Source: Corynebacterium accolens
Lineage (GTDB): Bacteria; Actinomycetota; Actinomycetes; Mycobacteriales; Mycobacteriaceae
Assembly (NCBI RefSeq): GCF_030515985.1
Contig: NZ_CP100376.1
Span: 1,363,752-1,368,759, forward strand
DNA length: 5,008 nt
Direction of reading: 5' to 3'
Shown: one piece after another, positions 1 through 5,008 of the stretch
Layout: every line of letters begins with the position of its first letter
Position numbering within the stretch: the stretch's first letter is position 1
Notes under the pieces: generated by a model
Seen by the model: the letters and a program-made list of their open reading frames with translations, nothing else
Database searches by the model: none
What the model was told of the DNA's origin: nothing
Made by a program: the position numbers and the translations under genes

Positions 1-2510
1 CCCGACCGCAGCCGGAGGTAAGCTTCCGGCAAGTCACCACGCTGACTACGGCGCTTGCCGATGCCGCCCTCACGGCCTCCCTTGCCGTTGCGGTGCGCAA
101 GATCTACGGCGACGATCCGCTCGATGCACAGCTTGCGGTCATGGCGATGGGCAAGTGCGGTGCCGGGGAGCTGAACTATATCTCCGACGTGGACGTCATC
201 TTCGTCGGCAGCGAGGCAACTCCCAAGGCCACCCGGCTCGCCGCGGAGTTTAACCGGATCGGGTCGACGACATTTTTTGATGTCGATGCGAACCTGCGGC
301 CAGAGGGTAAGTCTGGGGCGCTGGTGCGCACGTTGGATTCACACGTGACCTACTACCGCCGGTGGGCAGAAACCTGGGAATTCCAGGCGCTGCTCAAGGC
401 GCGGGCGATGACCGGTTACCTGCCGCTGGGAGAGGATTACTTGGAGCAAATCCGGCCGATGGTCTGGACGGCCTCGCAGCGCGATTCCTTCGTGGAAGAC
501 GTCCAAGCCATGCGCCGACGCGTATTGGATAATGTGCCAGATGAGCTCAAACACCGCGAGCTCAAGTTGGGCGTCGGCGGGCTGCGCGATATCGAATTCG
601 CGGTGCAATTGCTGCAATTGGTGCACGGGCGTTCTGATGAATCCCTGCGCGCGCTGTCGACGGTACATGCCCTCGACGCGCTTATCTCTGCAGGCTACGT
701 GGGTCGCGAAGACGGCACGCAGCTCATTGAGGCTTATGAATTCTTGCGCCTTTTAGAACACCGCCTGCAATTGGAGCGCTTCCGCCGTACGCACACCCTG
801 CCAGCAGACGATGATGAAGCGGGCTTGAACTGGCTCGCGGTGATTTCTGGATTCTCCCCGCAGGGCACTAAGTCTGCGGTGCAGGGCATGCTCGCGCATT
901 TGCGGCGCATCAGGATGCGCATTTCTGAGTTGCACTCGCGCCTGTTTTATCGCCCGCTGCTCAATTCCGTGGTGACCATGTCCGCCGATGAGCTCAAACT
1001 TTCGCCGGAGGCGGCAAAGCTGCAGCTTGCGGCATTGGGCTATAGCTCGCCGGATCGCGCATTCGAGCACCTGACCTCTTTGGCATCCGGTACGTCCCGC
1101 AAGGCACGCATTCAAGCCATCTTGCTGCCGACCTTGATGGAATGGCTGGCAGACACCGCCGATCCAGATATGGGGTTGCTCAATTACCGCAAGTTATCTG
1201 AGGCCGCCCGGGATAGGTCGTGGTTCCTGCGCATCCTGCGGGATGAGGGGATAGTCGGCCAGCGCTTGATGCATATTCTGGGAACCTCGCCATTTACCGC
1301 GGACCTTATCATCAGCGCCCCGGATTCGGTGAAGCAGCTTTCCGATGGCGCGACCGGCCCCAAGCTGCTCGAAACCAAGCCGGAGCAGGTGTCTAAGGCG
1401 CTGGTCAATTCCAGCAAGCGCCATGCGCACCCGGATAAGGCGGTGGCGGTCGCGCGTTCGCTGCGCAGGGTGGAGTTGGCGCGCATCGCCAGTGGCGATC
1501 TCTTAGGGATTATCCCCGTTGAGCAGGTGTGCCAAGAGCTGTCGACCATCTGGAACGCGGTATTGGAAGCCGCCCTCCGCGCGGAGGTGCGGGCCTGGCG
1601 GAACGACCACGAGGATGCGGAACCGCCGGCGCGCATTGCGGTGATTGGAATGGGCCGGCTCGGCGGCCGTGAGCTTGGGTTCGGTTCCGATGCGGATGTC
1701 CTTTTCGTGGCAGAGCCTGAGGCTGCGGACGATGAAGGCGAGGCCATGCGGTGGGCCATCGGGATCGTCGATAAGCTGCGACGCCGCCTTGCCAAGCCCT
1801 CTGGGGATCCGCCCTTGGACGTCGACCTGGGCCTGCGCCCGGAAGGGCGATCTGGTGCGGTGGTGCGCAGCATTGCCTCCTACAAGCGCTATTACCGCGA
1901 GTGGGGCGAGGCCTGGGAAATGCAGGCGCTGCTGCGCGCGGCCTTCATCGCTGGGGACGAGGAAGTGGGCCAGCGCTTTATGGAGATGATCGATGAATAC
2001 CGCTACCCGGATAGCGGCGCGAGCCAGTCCACCATTCGCGCCATCCGACGCATGAAGGCTCGGGTGGATAACGAGCGCTTGCCGCGGGGAGCTGACCGCA
2101 CCACTCACACGAAGTTGGGGCGTGGCGCCCTGACCGATATTGAGTGGACGGTGCAGCTGCTGATTATGATGCACGGGCACGAACATCCCAAGCTGCGGCA
2201 GCCAGGGACCTTGCCGGTATTGGATGCGCTGGAAGAAAGCGGCATATTAAGCGCCGATCAAACCGGTGACCTGCGAGATGCGTGGTTGATGGCAACGGAT
2301 GCCCGCAATGCGTTGGTGCTGGTGCGCGGCAAGCGCGTGGATCAATTGCCTGGGCCCGGACCACAACTGGCACAGGTGGCCGGTGCGGCCGGCTGGACGC
2401 CGGAGAATAACCAGGATTTCTTAGATACGTACCTGAAATTGACCCGGCACGCGCGCAAGGTGGTCGATGAAGTCTTTTGGGGAGAGGAGGAATCCTTCGA
2501 GCATTCTTAA
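1..2510 (+). CDS. glnE: Bifunctional glutamine synthetase adenylyltransferase / adenylyl-removing enzyme, 5'-truncated by the window edge
   Basis: GlnE is the cytosolic enzyme that attaches AMP to glutamine synthetase (inactivating it) and removes it again, under PII/nitrogen control. The reading frame is open from base 3, so the GTG at 93 is internal. About 836 codons are present, against roughly 950-1050 for full-length actinobacterial GlnE, so some 200 N-terminal residues are missing. Both duplicated halves are visible. The first nucleotidyltransferase core is GKCGAGELNYISDVDVIF (from base 150), followed by DVDANLRPEGKSG (about 279-317). The second is GMGRLGGRELGFGSDADVLF (about 1647-1706), followed by DVDLGLRPEGRSG (about 1818-1856). 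Each half has the D-x-D metal-binding pair and is followed by a GlnD/GlnE-type helical domain, KLGVGGLRDIEFAVQ (about 562-606) and KLGRGALTDIEWTVQ (about 2112-2156). By family knowledge the first half removes AMP and the second adds it. In corynebacteria the gene usually follows glnA2; that neighbour is outside the window. No frameshift is seen. Confidence 0.97.
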   Translation, partial: RPQPEVSFRQVTTLTTALADAALTASLAVAVRKIYGDDPLDAQLAVMAMGKCGAGELNYISDVDVIFVGSEATPKATRLAAEFNRIGSTTFFDVDANLRPEGKSGALVRTLDSHVTYYRRWAETWEFQALLKARAMTGYLPLGEDYLEQIRPMVWTASQRDSFVEDVQAMRRRVLDNVPDELKHRELKLGVGGLRDIEFAVQLLQLVHGRSDESLRALSTVHALDALISAGYVGREDGTQLIEAYEFLRLLEHRLQLERFRRTHTLPADDDEAGLNWLAVISGFSPQGTKSAVQGMLAHLRRIRMRISELHSRLFYRPLLNSVVTMSADELKLSPEAAKLQLAALGYSSPDRAFEHLTSLASGTSRKARIQAILLPTLMEWLADTADPDMGLLNYRKLSEAARDRSWFLRILRDEGIVGQRLMHILGTSPFTADLIISAPDSVKQLSDGATGPKLLETKPEQVSKALVNSSKRHAHPDKAVAVARSLRRVELARIASGDLLGIIPVEQVCQELSTIWNAVLEAALRAEVRAWRNDHEDAEPPARIAVIGMGRLGGRELGFGSDADVLFVAEPEAADDEGEAMRWAIGIVDKLRRRLAKPSGDPPLDVDLGLRPEGRSGAVVRSIASYKRYYREWGEAWEMQALLRAAFIAGDEEVGQRFMEMIDEYRYPDSGASQSTIRAIRRMKARVDNERLPRGADRTTHTKLGRGALTDIEWTVQLLIMMHGHEHPKLRQPGTLPVLDALEESGILSADQTGDLRDAWLMATDARNALVLVRGKRVDQLPGPGPQLAQVAGAAGWTPENNQDFLDTYLKLTRHARKVVDEVFWGEEESFEHS

Positions 2511-2548
2511 AGTTGCCGCATAACTTGGTCTATGCAGCGCTAATTCCC

Positions 2549-2577
2549 TTAACTTTTAAAGTATCGGACTCTAAAGT
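2549..2577 (+). promoter_or_regulatory. Predicted sigma-A-type promoter for the 2608-3439 operon
   Basis: A -35-like TTAACT (2549-2554; four of six matches to TTGACA) is separated by exactly 17 bases from a -10 element TAAAGT (2572-2577), which fits the actinobacterial TAnAnT pattern. Transcription would start near 2584, giving a leader of about 24 bases that includes the ribosome binding site. A second copy of TAAAGTA lies 15 bases upstream (2557-2563) but has no -35 at a workable distance. The promoter suggests the downstream pair is expressed independently of glnE. Confidence 0.5.
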
Positions 2578-2592
2578 AGGAACAAGTTAGAG

Positions 2593-2598
2593 AAAGGA
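2593..2598 (+). promoter_or_regulatory. Ribosome binding site AAAGGA that decides the start of the 123-aa gene
   Basis: AAAGGA lies 9 bases before ATG 2608, which is good spacing. An alternative in-frame TTG at 2602 would sit only 3 bases from it, so ATG 2608 is preferred. Confidence 0.6.
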
Positions 2599-2607
2599 TC
2601 TTTGGTT

Positions 2608-2979
2608 ATGTCATTTCAGCTGCAGCTCGATGTGGACTCCGCCACGGTTGGAGAATTGGCCGCGTTGCTTTCTGCCGCTCGCGCGGCTGGGGTCCGTGAT
2701 GATGACGTCCTAGAATTAGATGGCACCACCTTGACCATCGCGGTCTCGGCCCCGCAGACGGGCGCGTCCCGCGCCGGGCAGAACGTCGATGCGCCGCAGC
2801 GCGCAGACGACTTCGAACGCGAGGGCAGTGCGGACTCCCGCTCCCGCGGGCGCGGCGACCGCATTGGGGAGGCCACGATCCGCTCGCTTATCGATATCTT
2901 GAATGAACGCGGCACTGGCAATTCCTCGCGCGGTAATGGATACGGATTCTTCGGGGGAAGTTCGGATTACCATGGCTAA
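2608..2979 (+). CDS. Hypothetical protein, 123 aa, first gene of a two-gene operon
   Basis: I do not recognise this protein. The start at ATG 2608 is set by AAAGGA 9 bases upstream. Residues 1-49 look like a small folded unit: strand FQLQLDVD, helix VGELAALLSAARAAGV, acidic turn DDD, then strands VLELDG and TLTIAVS. Residues 50-87 are a low-complexity linker rich in Ala, Arg, Asp, Ser and Gly (for example SADSRSRGRGDR) and probably disordered. Residues 87-101 (GEATIRSLIDILNERG) form an amphipathic helix. The tail (102-123) is rich in Gly and Ser with several aromatics. There is no signal peptide or membrane segment, so it is probably cytosolic. Its stop overlaps the next gene's start by 8 bases, suggesting translational coupling and joint function. 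Coding potential is supported by promoter, RBS and operon structure, not by homology. Confidence 0.8.
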   Translation: MSFQLQLDVDSATVGELAALLSAARAAGVRDDDVLELDGTTLTIAVSAPQTGASRAGQNVDAPQRADDFEREGSADSRSRGRGDRIGEATIRSLIDILNERGTGNSSRGNGYGFFGGSSDYHG

Positions 2980-3439
2980 ATCACCGGGGGCCCACCGCAG
3001 AAAGCTTATCTACCTCTGGGGCTGTATCGCCGTGGCGGCCATAATCGCCGTCGTCGTTGGCACGTGGGCAACCAACCGCCATCACCCGCCTAAAGGGACG
3101 ATGACCGTGGGCGATGCCGTAGCCGGGGGCGTGGTGCAGGAAGAAGCGCCCGCCCAGGTTAATGGTGCAGTGGGAGGCGATGCGTCTTCAGAGGCCAATC
3201 GCGTGATGTCGCTGGCGAAGGCGTTGGGTATTCCGTTGGAATCGGTGCCGCGCGATATTACCCAGAATAAATCCGGAAAGTCTGATGTCCGGCAGTATCT
3301 AGAGCGCGAGTTAAAGAGCGCCGTGGCCTCTGGTGAGCTGGATGAAGACGATGAAAAGGCCATCATCGGTGCCTTTGAAAAGGGGATTGTCATCCCAGCC
3401 AGCGATGGCATCGTGGCTGAAAGCGCCCCGGCTAATTAG
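2972..3439 (+). CDS. Hypothetical single-pass membrane (or secreted) protein, 155 aa, second gene of the operon
   Basis: The family is not recognised. A basic N-terminus (residues 1-11, with HRRK) precedes a hydrophobic segment at about 12-33 (LIYLWGCIAVAAIIAVVVGTWA). By the positive-inside rule this predicts a signal anchor with the C-terminal ~120 residues outside the membrane. The outer part starts with a flexible region (34-72), followed by a helical Lys/Glu-rich domain: SSEANRVMSLAKALGIPLE, then VRQYLERELKSAVASGELDEDDEKAIIGAFEKG. ATG 2972 is preferred over in-frame ATGs at 2936 and 2903 because it has GGGGGAAG at 2953-2960 and gives the compact ATGGCTAA overlap with the upstream stop; the longer versions only put polar sequence before the membrane segment. 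No lipobox is visible: the lone Cys (residue 18) lies inside the hydrophobic core and is not preceded by an L-x-G/A motif. Co-translation with the 123-aa protein suggests a shared pathway. Confidence 0.8.
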   Translation: MAKSPGAHRRKLIYLWGCIAVAAIIAVVVGTWATNRHHPPKGTMTVGDAVAGGVVQEEAPAQVNGAVGGDASSEANRVMSLAKALGIPLESVPRDITQNKSGKSDVRQYLERELKSAVASGELDEDDEKAIIGAFEKGIVIPASDGIVAESAPAN

Positions 3440-3460
3440 GTCAGTACCAGTCTCTGCTTA

Positions 3461-3487
3461 GCCCCCGACTCGTGCTTCGGCTGGGGC
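3461..3487 (+). terminator. GC-rich hairpin after the operon, weak terminator candidate
   Basis: GCCCC (3461-3465) can pair with GGGGC (3483-3487). Inside it, CGA (3466-3468) can pair with TCG (3477-3479), leaving a 3-base bulge and an 8-base loop. It lies about 20 bases past the stop of the 155-aa gene, where a terminator is expected. No T-tract follows, so it could instead be part of the structured region downstream, and transcription may read through. Confidence 0.3.
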
Positions 3488-3501
3488 AGCCGCTTGAGCG
3501 C

Positions 3502-3552
3502 CTTCCAGTCGAGGAATGCCCAAGAAGTTTCAGGAAACCGGCAGACTGGGGG
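3502..3552 (+). ncRNA. Predicted long bulged stem-loop, possible structured leader RNA
   Basis: Bases 3502-3510 (CTTCCAGTC) pair with 3544-3552 (GACTGGGGG) over 9 bp including two G-U pairs. TGCC (3517-3520) pairs with GGCA (3540-3543), directly stacked on the 3' side. GTTT (3527-3530) pairs with AAAC (3535-3538) and closes the loop CAGG. Purine-rich segments GAGGAA and CAAGAA bulge from the 5' side, a shape typical of a structured RNA. ATGCCC (3516-3521) can alternatively pair with GGGCAT (3550-3555), which would give an H-type pseudoknot with the outer helix. Bases 3531-3542 (CAGGAAACCGGC) resemble the cobalamin-riboswitch B12 box, but the rest of that riboswitch is not found. I infer structure only; no known RNA family is assigned. 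Confidence 0.35.
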
Positions 3553-3589
3553 CATGGCTTTAACAGCTCGTCTCCCTAGAGTTATCCCA

Positions 3590-3625
3590 TAACGAAACGG
3601 TAACGAAGCAAGCTGAGCGTTACCG
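3590..3625 (+). promoter_or_regulatory. Candidate operator: TAACGAA direct repeats plus inverted CGGTAACG
   Basis: TAACGAA occurs at 3590-3596 and again at 3601-3607, a start-to-start spacing of 11 bases (one helical turn). The second copy overlaps an 8-bp inverted repeat CGGTAACG/CGTTACCG. Direct repeats at this pitch are typical of OmpR/PhoB-family response regulators. In corynebacteria MtrA, which controls cell-wall genes, binds loosely conserved direct repeats, so it is one candidate by analogy only. The same bases are used in the RNA hairpin model, so DNA and RNA roles are not separable from sequence alone. Confidence 0.3.
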
Positions 3626-3632
3626 AGGGACT

Positions 3633-3639
3633 GGAGGAG
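3633..3639 (+). promoter_or_regulatory. Strong Shine-Dalgarno GGAGGAG of the small secreted peptide
   Basis: The near-perfect GGAGGAG ends 3 bases before ATG 3643, with its GGAGG core 5 bases away. It is the strongest SD in the window and supports the 65-aa ORF as a real gene. It is also fully complementary to upstream bases, as described for the leader. Confidence 0.65.
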
Positions 3640-3642
3640 ACG

Positions 3643-3840
3643 ATGACAATCAAGAATAAGTTATCCACAACCGCGGCGGTGGCCGCAGCCATAGTCTTTC
3701 CTATTAGCGGGGGATTAGGTATTGCCTTTGCGGTAAACGCGGTTCCAGCAGAGACCATAGCCCAAGCAGCAACCGGGGACCCATTACTCCTGCACCTCAA
3801 GTCCGCATTCGATCTAGCAACTGCAATAGCGCGGCGATGA
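3643..3840 (+). CDS. Small predicted secreted peptide, 65 aa, hypothetical
   Basis: This is an unrecognised short gene. The N-terminus has two lysines (residues 4 and 6), then a long hydrophobic stretch at about 10-34 (AAVAAAIVFPISGGLGIAFA), like a Sec signal peptide or a membrane anchor. Plausible signal-peptidase sites with the A-x-A type pattern are VNA (31-33) or VPA (34-36). Cleavage there would release a mature peptide of about 29-32 residues ending in a possible amphipathic helix (DPLLLHLKSAFDLATAIARR) with a basic end. There are no cysteines. A strong SD and the elaborate inverted repeats upstream argue that it is expressed and regulated. The start of the gene is somewhat less GC-rich than its neighbours. 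If the hydrophobic segment is not cleaved, it would be a small membrane protein. Function unknown. Confidence 0.65.
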   Translation: MTIKNKLSTTAAVAAAIVFPISGGLGIAFAVNAVPAETIAQAATGDPLLLHLKSAFDLATAIARR

Positions 3841-3874
3841 CGTGAATACCCCATCCGCGCACCGCCGCAGCTGC

Positions 3875-3888
3875 TAAAGTGCCAGGCA
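3875..3888 (+). promoter_or_regulatory. Predicted leaderless promoter of the ATPase gene
   Basis: A -10 element TAAAGT (3875-3880) is followed by exactly 7 bases and then ATG 3888, so the RNA would begin at or one base before the start codon. No Shine-Dalgarno sequence precedes the ATG, as expected for the leaderless mRNAs common in actinobacteria. No convincing -35 is seen, which is usual for this class. An in-frame GTG at 3879 overlaps the -10 and would not be in such a transcript. Confidence 0.55.
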
Positions 3889-4664
3889 TGTTGGTTGATG
3901 CCGTTCGCCTGAAATCCATGCCGCGGGATTATCGCCGTAGCCTGCCTGTCTTTGATTACCTGGCAGATTTAAGGCGCTTTTCCTTTACCCGCCCGGTGAC
4001 GATTTTCGTCGGTGATAACGGCATAGGAAAATCCAGCCTGCTGGCCGCCATGGCAACGGATCTTGGGTGTTCTCCCAAGGGCGGCCGGATGGGGGATCCG
4101 GAAGCAATCTTGCCGTTAAGCCCGGTGGTCTGCGAGGGCACGGGACTCATTCAGCGGGCCTATTTTTTGCGCGCGGAAACCCATGAATACCTCCTTTCGC
4201 GCGAGCAATCCCCCGAGGAATCCGGCGGGCGTTCCATCCTGCCCTCCCAGGTGGACGTGCAGGCCCGCTCGCACGGCGAGTCCGTTTTCGATGTGCTCTA
4301 TGAGCGCGTCGATGGCGCGGGGGTATATATCTTTGACGAACCAGAATCGGGCTTATCCGTTGTCCGGCAACTGGCGCTGATCGCTGAAATCGCCCAAGCC
4401 GTTGACCGCGGTGCACAGGTATTTATCGCCACGCATTCACCGATCTTGCTGGGCTGCCCCAATGCCGATATCGTGGAATTAAATGACACCGGCTTCCAGC
4501 GCATTTCCTTTGATGAGGCCGAAGCCGTGGCAGCGACCAAGGAGTTCCTCGCGGATCCAGAGGGAACCATCAACTTTATCTTGGATCCAAAGGCAGAAGA
4601 AGCGGAAGAAGAGACGGAAGCCACGGAGATAGCGGCTGTCGATGAGGCCGAAAGGACCGAATAA
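3888..4664 (+). CDS. Stand-alone ABC-type (AAA family) ATPase, 258 aa, with acidic C-terminal tail
   Basis: This is a predicted soluble ATPase of the single-domain ABC-like family (the COG3910-type predicted ATPases). Visible motifs are Walker A GDNGIGKSS (residues 42-50), FLRAET (93-98), the shortened signature SHGES (128-132), Walker B with catalytic Glu VYIFDEPESGLS (146-157) plus the RQLALIAEIAQ that typically follows, and the H-switch ATHSP (181-185). No membrane segment is present, so it is not itself a transporter. The length matches the family's usual ~240 aa plus an acidic tail (about 234-258, AEEAEEETEATE and on) that is probably disordered. The start ATG 3888 is chosen from the leaderless promoter; GTG 3879 would add three residues. 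The substrate or partner is unknown, as for the family generally. It is convergent with the MFS gene, so the two need not be related. Confidence 0.9.
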   Translation: MLVDAVRLKSMPRDYRRSLPVFDYLADLRRFSFTRPVTIFVGDNGIGKSSLLAAMATDLGCSPKGGRMGDPEAILPLSPVVCEGTGLIQRAYFLRAETHEYLLSREQSPEESGGRSILPSQVDVQARSHGESVFDVLYERVDGAGVYIFDEPESGLSVVRQLALIAEIAQAVDRGAQVFIATHSPILLGCPNADIVELNDTGFQRISFDEAEAVAATKEFLADPEGTINFILDPKAEEAEEETEATEIAAVDEAERTE

Positions 4665-4670
4665 GCAGCG

Positions 4671-5008
4671 TTAGGTTACCTCCACGATCCTCACGGAGGG
4701 CCCCGCGTAGCCACCGCGTCGGCGCAGGATGTGGGTGATGACGACTCCGACCATGCCGCACAACCATACGGCCAAGACAGCGAGGGAGGCGGAGGTGAAA
4801 TCGGGCATGGAGTAATTGGGGGCATCGGCAGAGTGGTCCAATACCATGCCGAATAATTGCGCGCCCAACATGCCGGAGGTAAACCCGCCCATATTGCCCA
4901 AGCCGGTTGCGGTAGCGACGACAGAGCGGTCCATGTTCTCGCGGACGATGTCGAAGCCATAATTCGACGTCGGCGTGCACAGCGCCAGGATGAAGGAGAC
5001 CGCGGTGA
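4671..5008 (-). CDS. MFS transporter, C-terminal fragment (5' end beyond the window)
   Basis: The frame is open to the window edge and ends in TAA at 4673-4671, giving the last 111 residues of a membrane protein. It begins inside a hydrophobic helix (TAVSFILALCTPTSNYGF), continues with a Gly-rich helix TATGLGNMGGFTSGMLGAQLFGMVL, and ends with a final helix SLAVLAVWLCGMVGVVITHI, a basic cytoplasmic cap (LRRRGG) and a short tail (VRIVEVT). GTATGL-x-NMGGF-like sequences in the penultimate helices and the Arg-rich end are typical of the last helices of 12-TM major facilitator proteins. The substrate cannot be told from this part. Its stop is 6 bases from that of the convergent ATPase gene, so the two transcripts probably overlap at their 3' ends. 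Confidence 0.85.
   Translation of the reverse strand, partial: TAVSFILALCTPTSNYGFDIVRENMDRSVVATATGLGNMGGFTSGMLGAQLFGMVLDHSADAPNYSMPDFTSASLAVLAVWLCGMVGVVITHILRRRGGYAGPSVRIVEVT

Larger units (their letters stand above)
3568..3643 (+). promoter_or_regulatory. Predicted three-way-junction leader that masks the ribosome binding site of the small secreted peptide
   Basis: Bases 3568-3579 (TCGTCTCCCTAG) pair with 3631-3643 (CTGGAGGAGACGA) over 12 bp, with one bulged A (3635) and one G-U pair. This buries the whole Shine-Dalgarno GGAGGAG and the A of the ATG. The closed region holds two perfect hairpins: GTTAT-CCC-ATAAC (3581-3593) and CGGTAACG, 12-base loop, CGTTACCG (3598-3625). In all, 25 base pairs fall within 76 bases. 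The arrangement would allow translational control by refolding, but the trigger is unknown. A possible -10 TAGAGT (3577-3582) overlaps the 5' strand; if used, the transcript would start too late to form the closing helix. Confidence 0.45.

Noticed and set aside
1184..1873. Long open frames on the minus strand across glnE (229 aa here, also 227 aa at 1503-2186).
   Set aside because: They are antisense to conserved GlnE domains, have low-complexity Arg/Ser/Pro or His/Arg-rich composition, and lack ribosome binding sites: typical shadows in GC-rich DNA.
2552..2562. ACTTT-T-AAAGT palindrome after glnE as a terminator.
   Set aside because: It is AT-only in its core, has a one-base loop, cannot form a stable hairpin and overlaps the predicted promoter.
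2903..2971. A longer N-terminus for the 155-aa membrane protein (starts at 2903 or 2936).
   Set aside because: It would overlap the upstream gene by 44-77 bases and put polar sequence before the membrane anchor. ATG 2972 has the RBS and the compact operon overlap.
3440..3560. A full cobalamin riboswitch, suggested by the B12-box-like CAGGAAACCGGC.
   Set aside because: The other conserved parts (GGTG-type and CCCGCnACTGT-type core segments) are not found upstream, the AG that should directly precede the box is displaced, and the downstream gene is not a recognised B12-related gene.
3582..3854. A 90-aa minus-strand ORF over the small peptide gene.
   Set aside because: No SD and no plausible protein features. 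The plus-strand ORF has a strong SD and a signal-like N-terminus, so this is a shadow.
4679..4699. CCTCC...GGAGG inverted repeat near the end of the MFS gene as a bidirectional terminator.
   Set aside because: Only 5 bp with a long loop, inside the coding sequence and without a T-tract on either side.

Overview
The window looks like chromosomal DNA from a high-GC actinobacterium, most likely a Corynebacterium. The support is a long GlnE of the actinobacterial type, TAnAnT -10 elements, a probable leaderless mRNA, and small uncharacterised membrane or secreted proteins with Ala/Glu-rich composition. The genus is inferred from protein style, not from a database match. No rRNA, tRNA, CRISPR array, insertion sequence or phage gene is visible.

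Layout. Bases 1-2510 (+) hold the last ~836 codons of glnE, the bifunctional glutamine synthetase adenylyltransferase/adenylyl-removing enzyme; its start lies left of the window. A 97-base gap carries a good promoter for a two-gene operon (2608-3439, +): a 123-aa cytosolic hypothetical protein and a 155-aa single-pass membrane or secreted hypothetical protein, overlapping by 8 bases. Bases 3440-3642 contain no gene but are unusually rich in inverted repeats. They precede a 65-aa small predicted secreted peptide (3643-3840, +). A stand-alone ABC-type ATPase with an Asp/Glu-rich tail follows (3888-4664, +), apparently read from a leaderless transcript. The right edge (4671-5008, -) is the C-terminal third of an MFS transporter, convergent with the ATPase gene and only 6 bases from it.

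How the parts relate. glnE belongs to nitrogen control: it adenylylates and deadenylylates glutamine synthetase. The downstream genes have their own promoters and no evident functional link to it. The most interesting part is the stretch at about 3502-3643. It can fold into a long bulged stem-loop, followed by a three-way junction whose closing helix pairs with the entire Shine-Dalgarno sequence and the first base of the start codon of the small secreted peptide. The same DNA holds two TAACGAA direct repeats one helical turn apart. It may therefore be a structured regulatory leader, a DNA operator, or both, controlling an undescribed small exported peptide.
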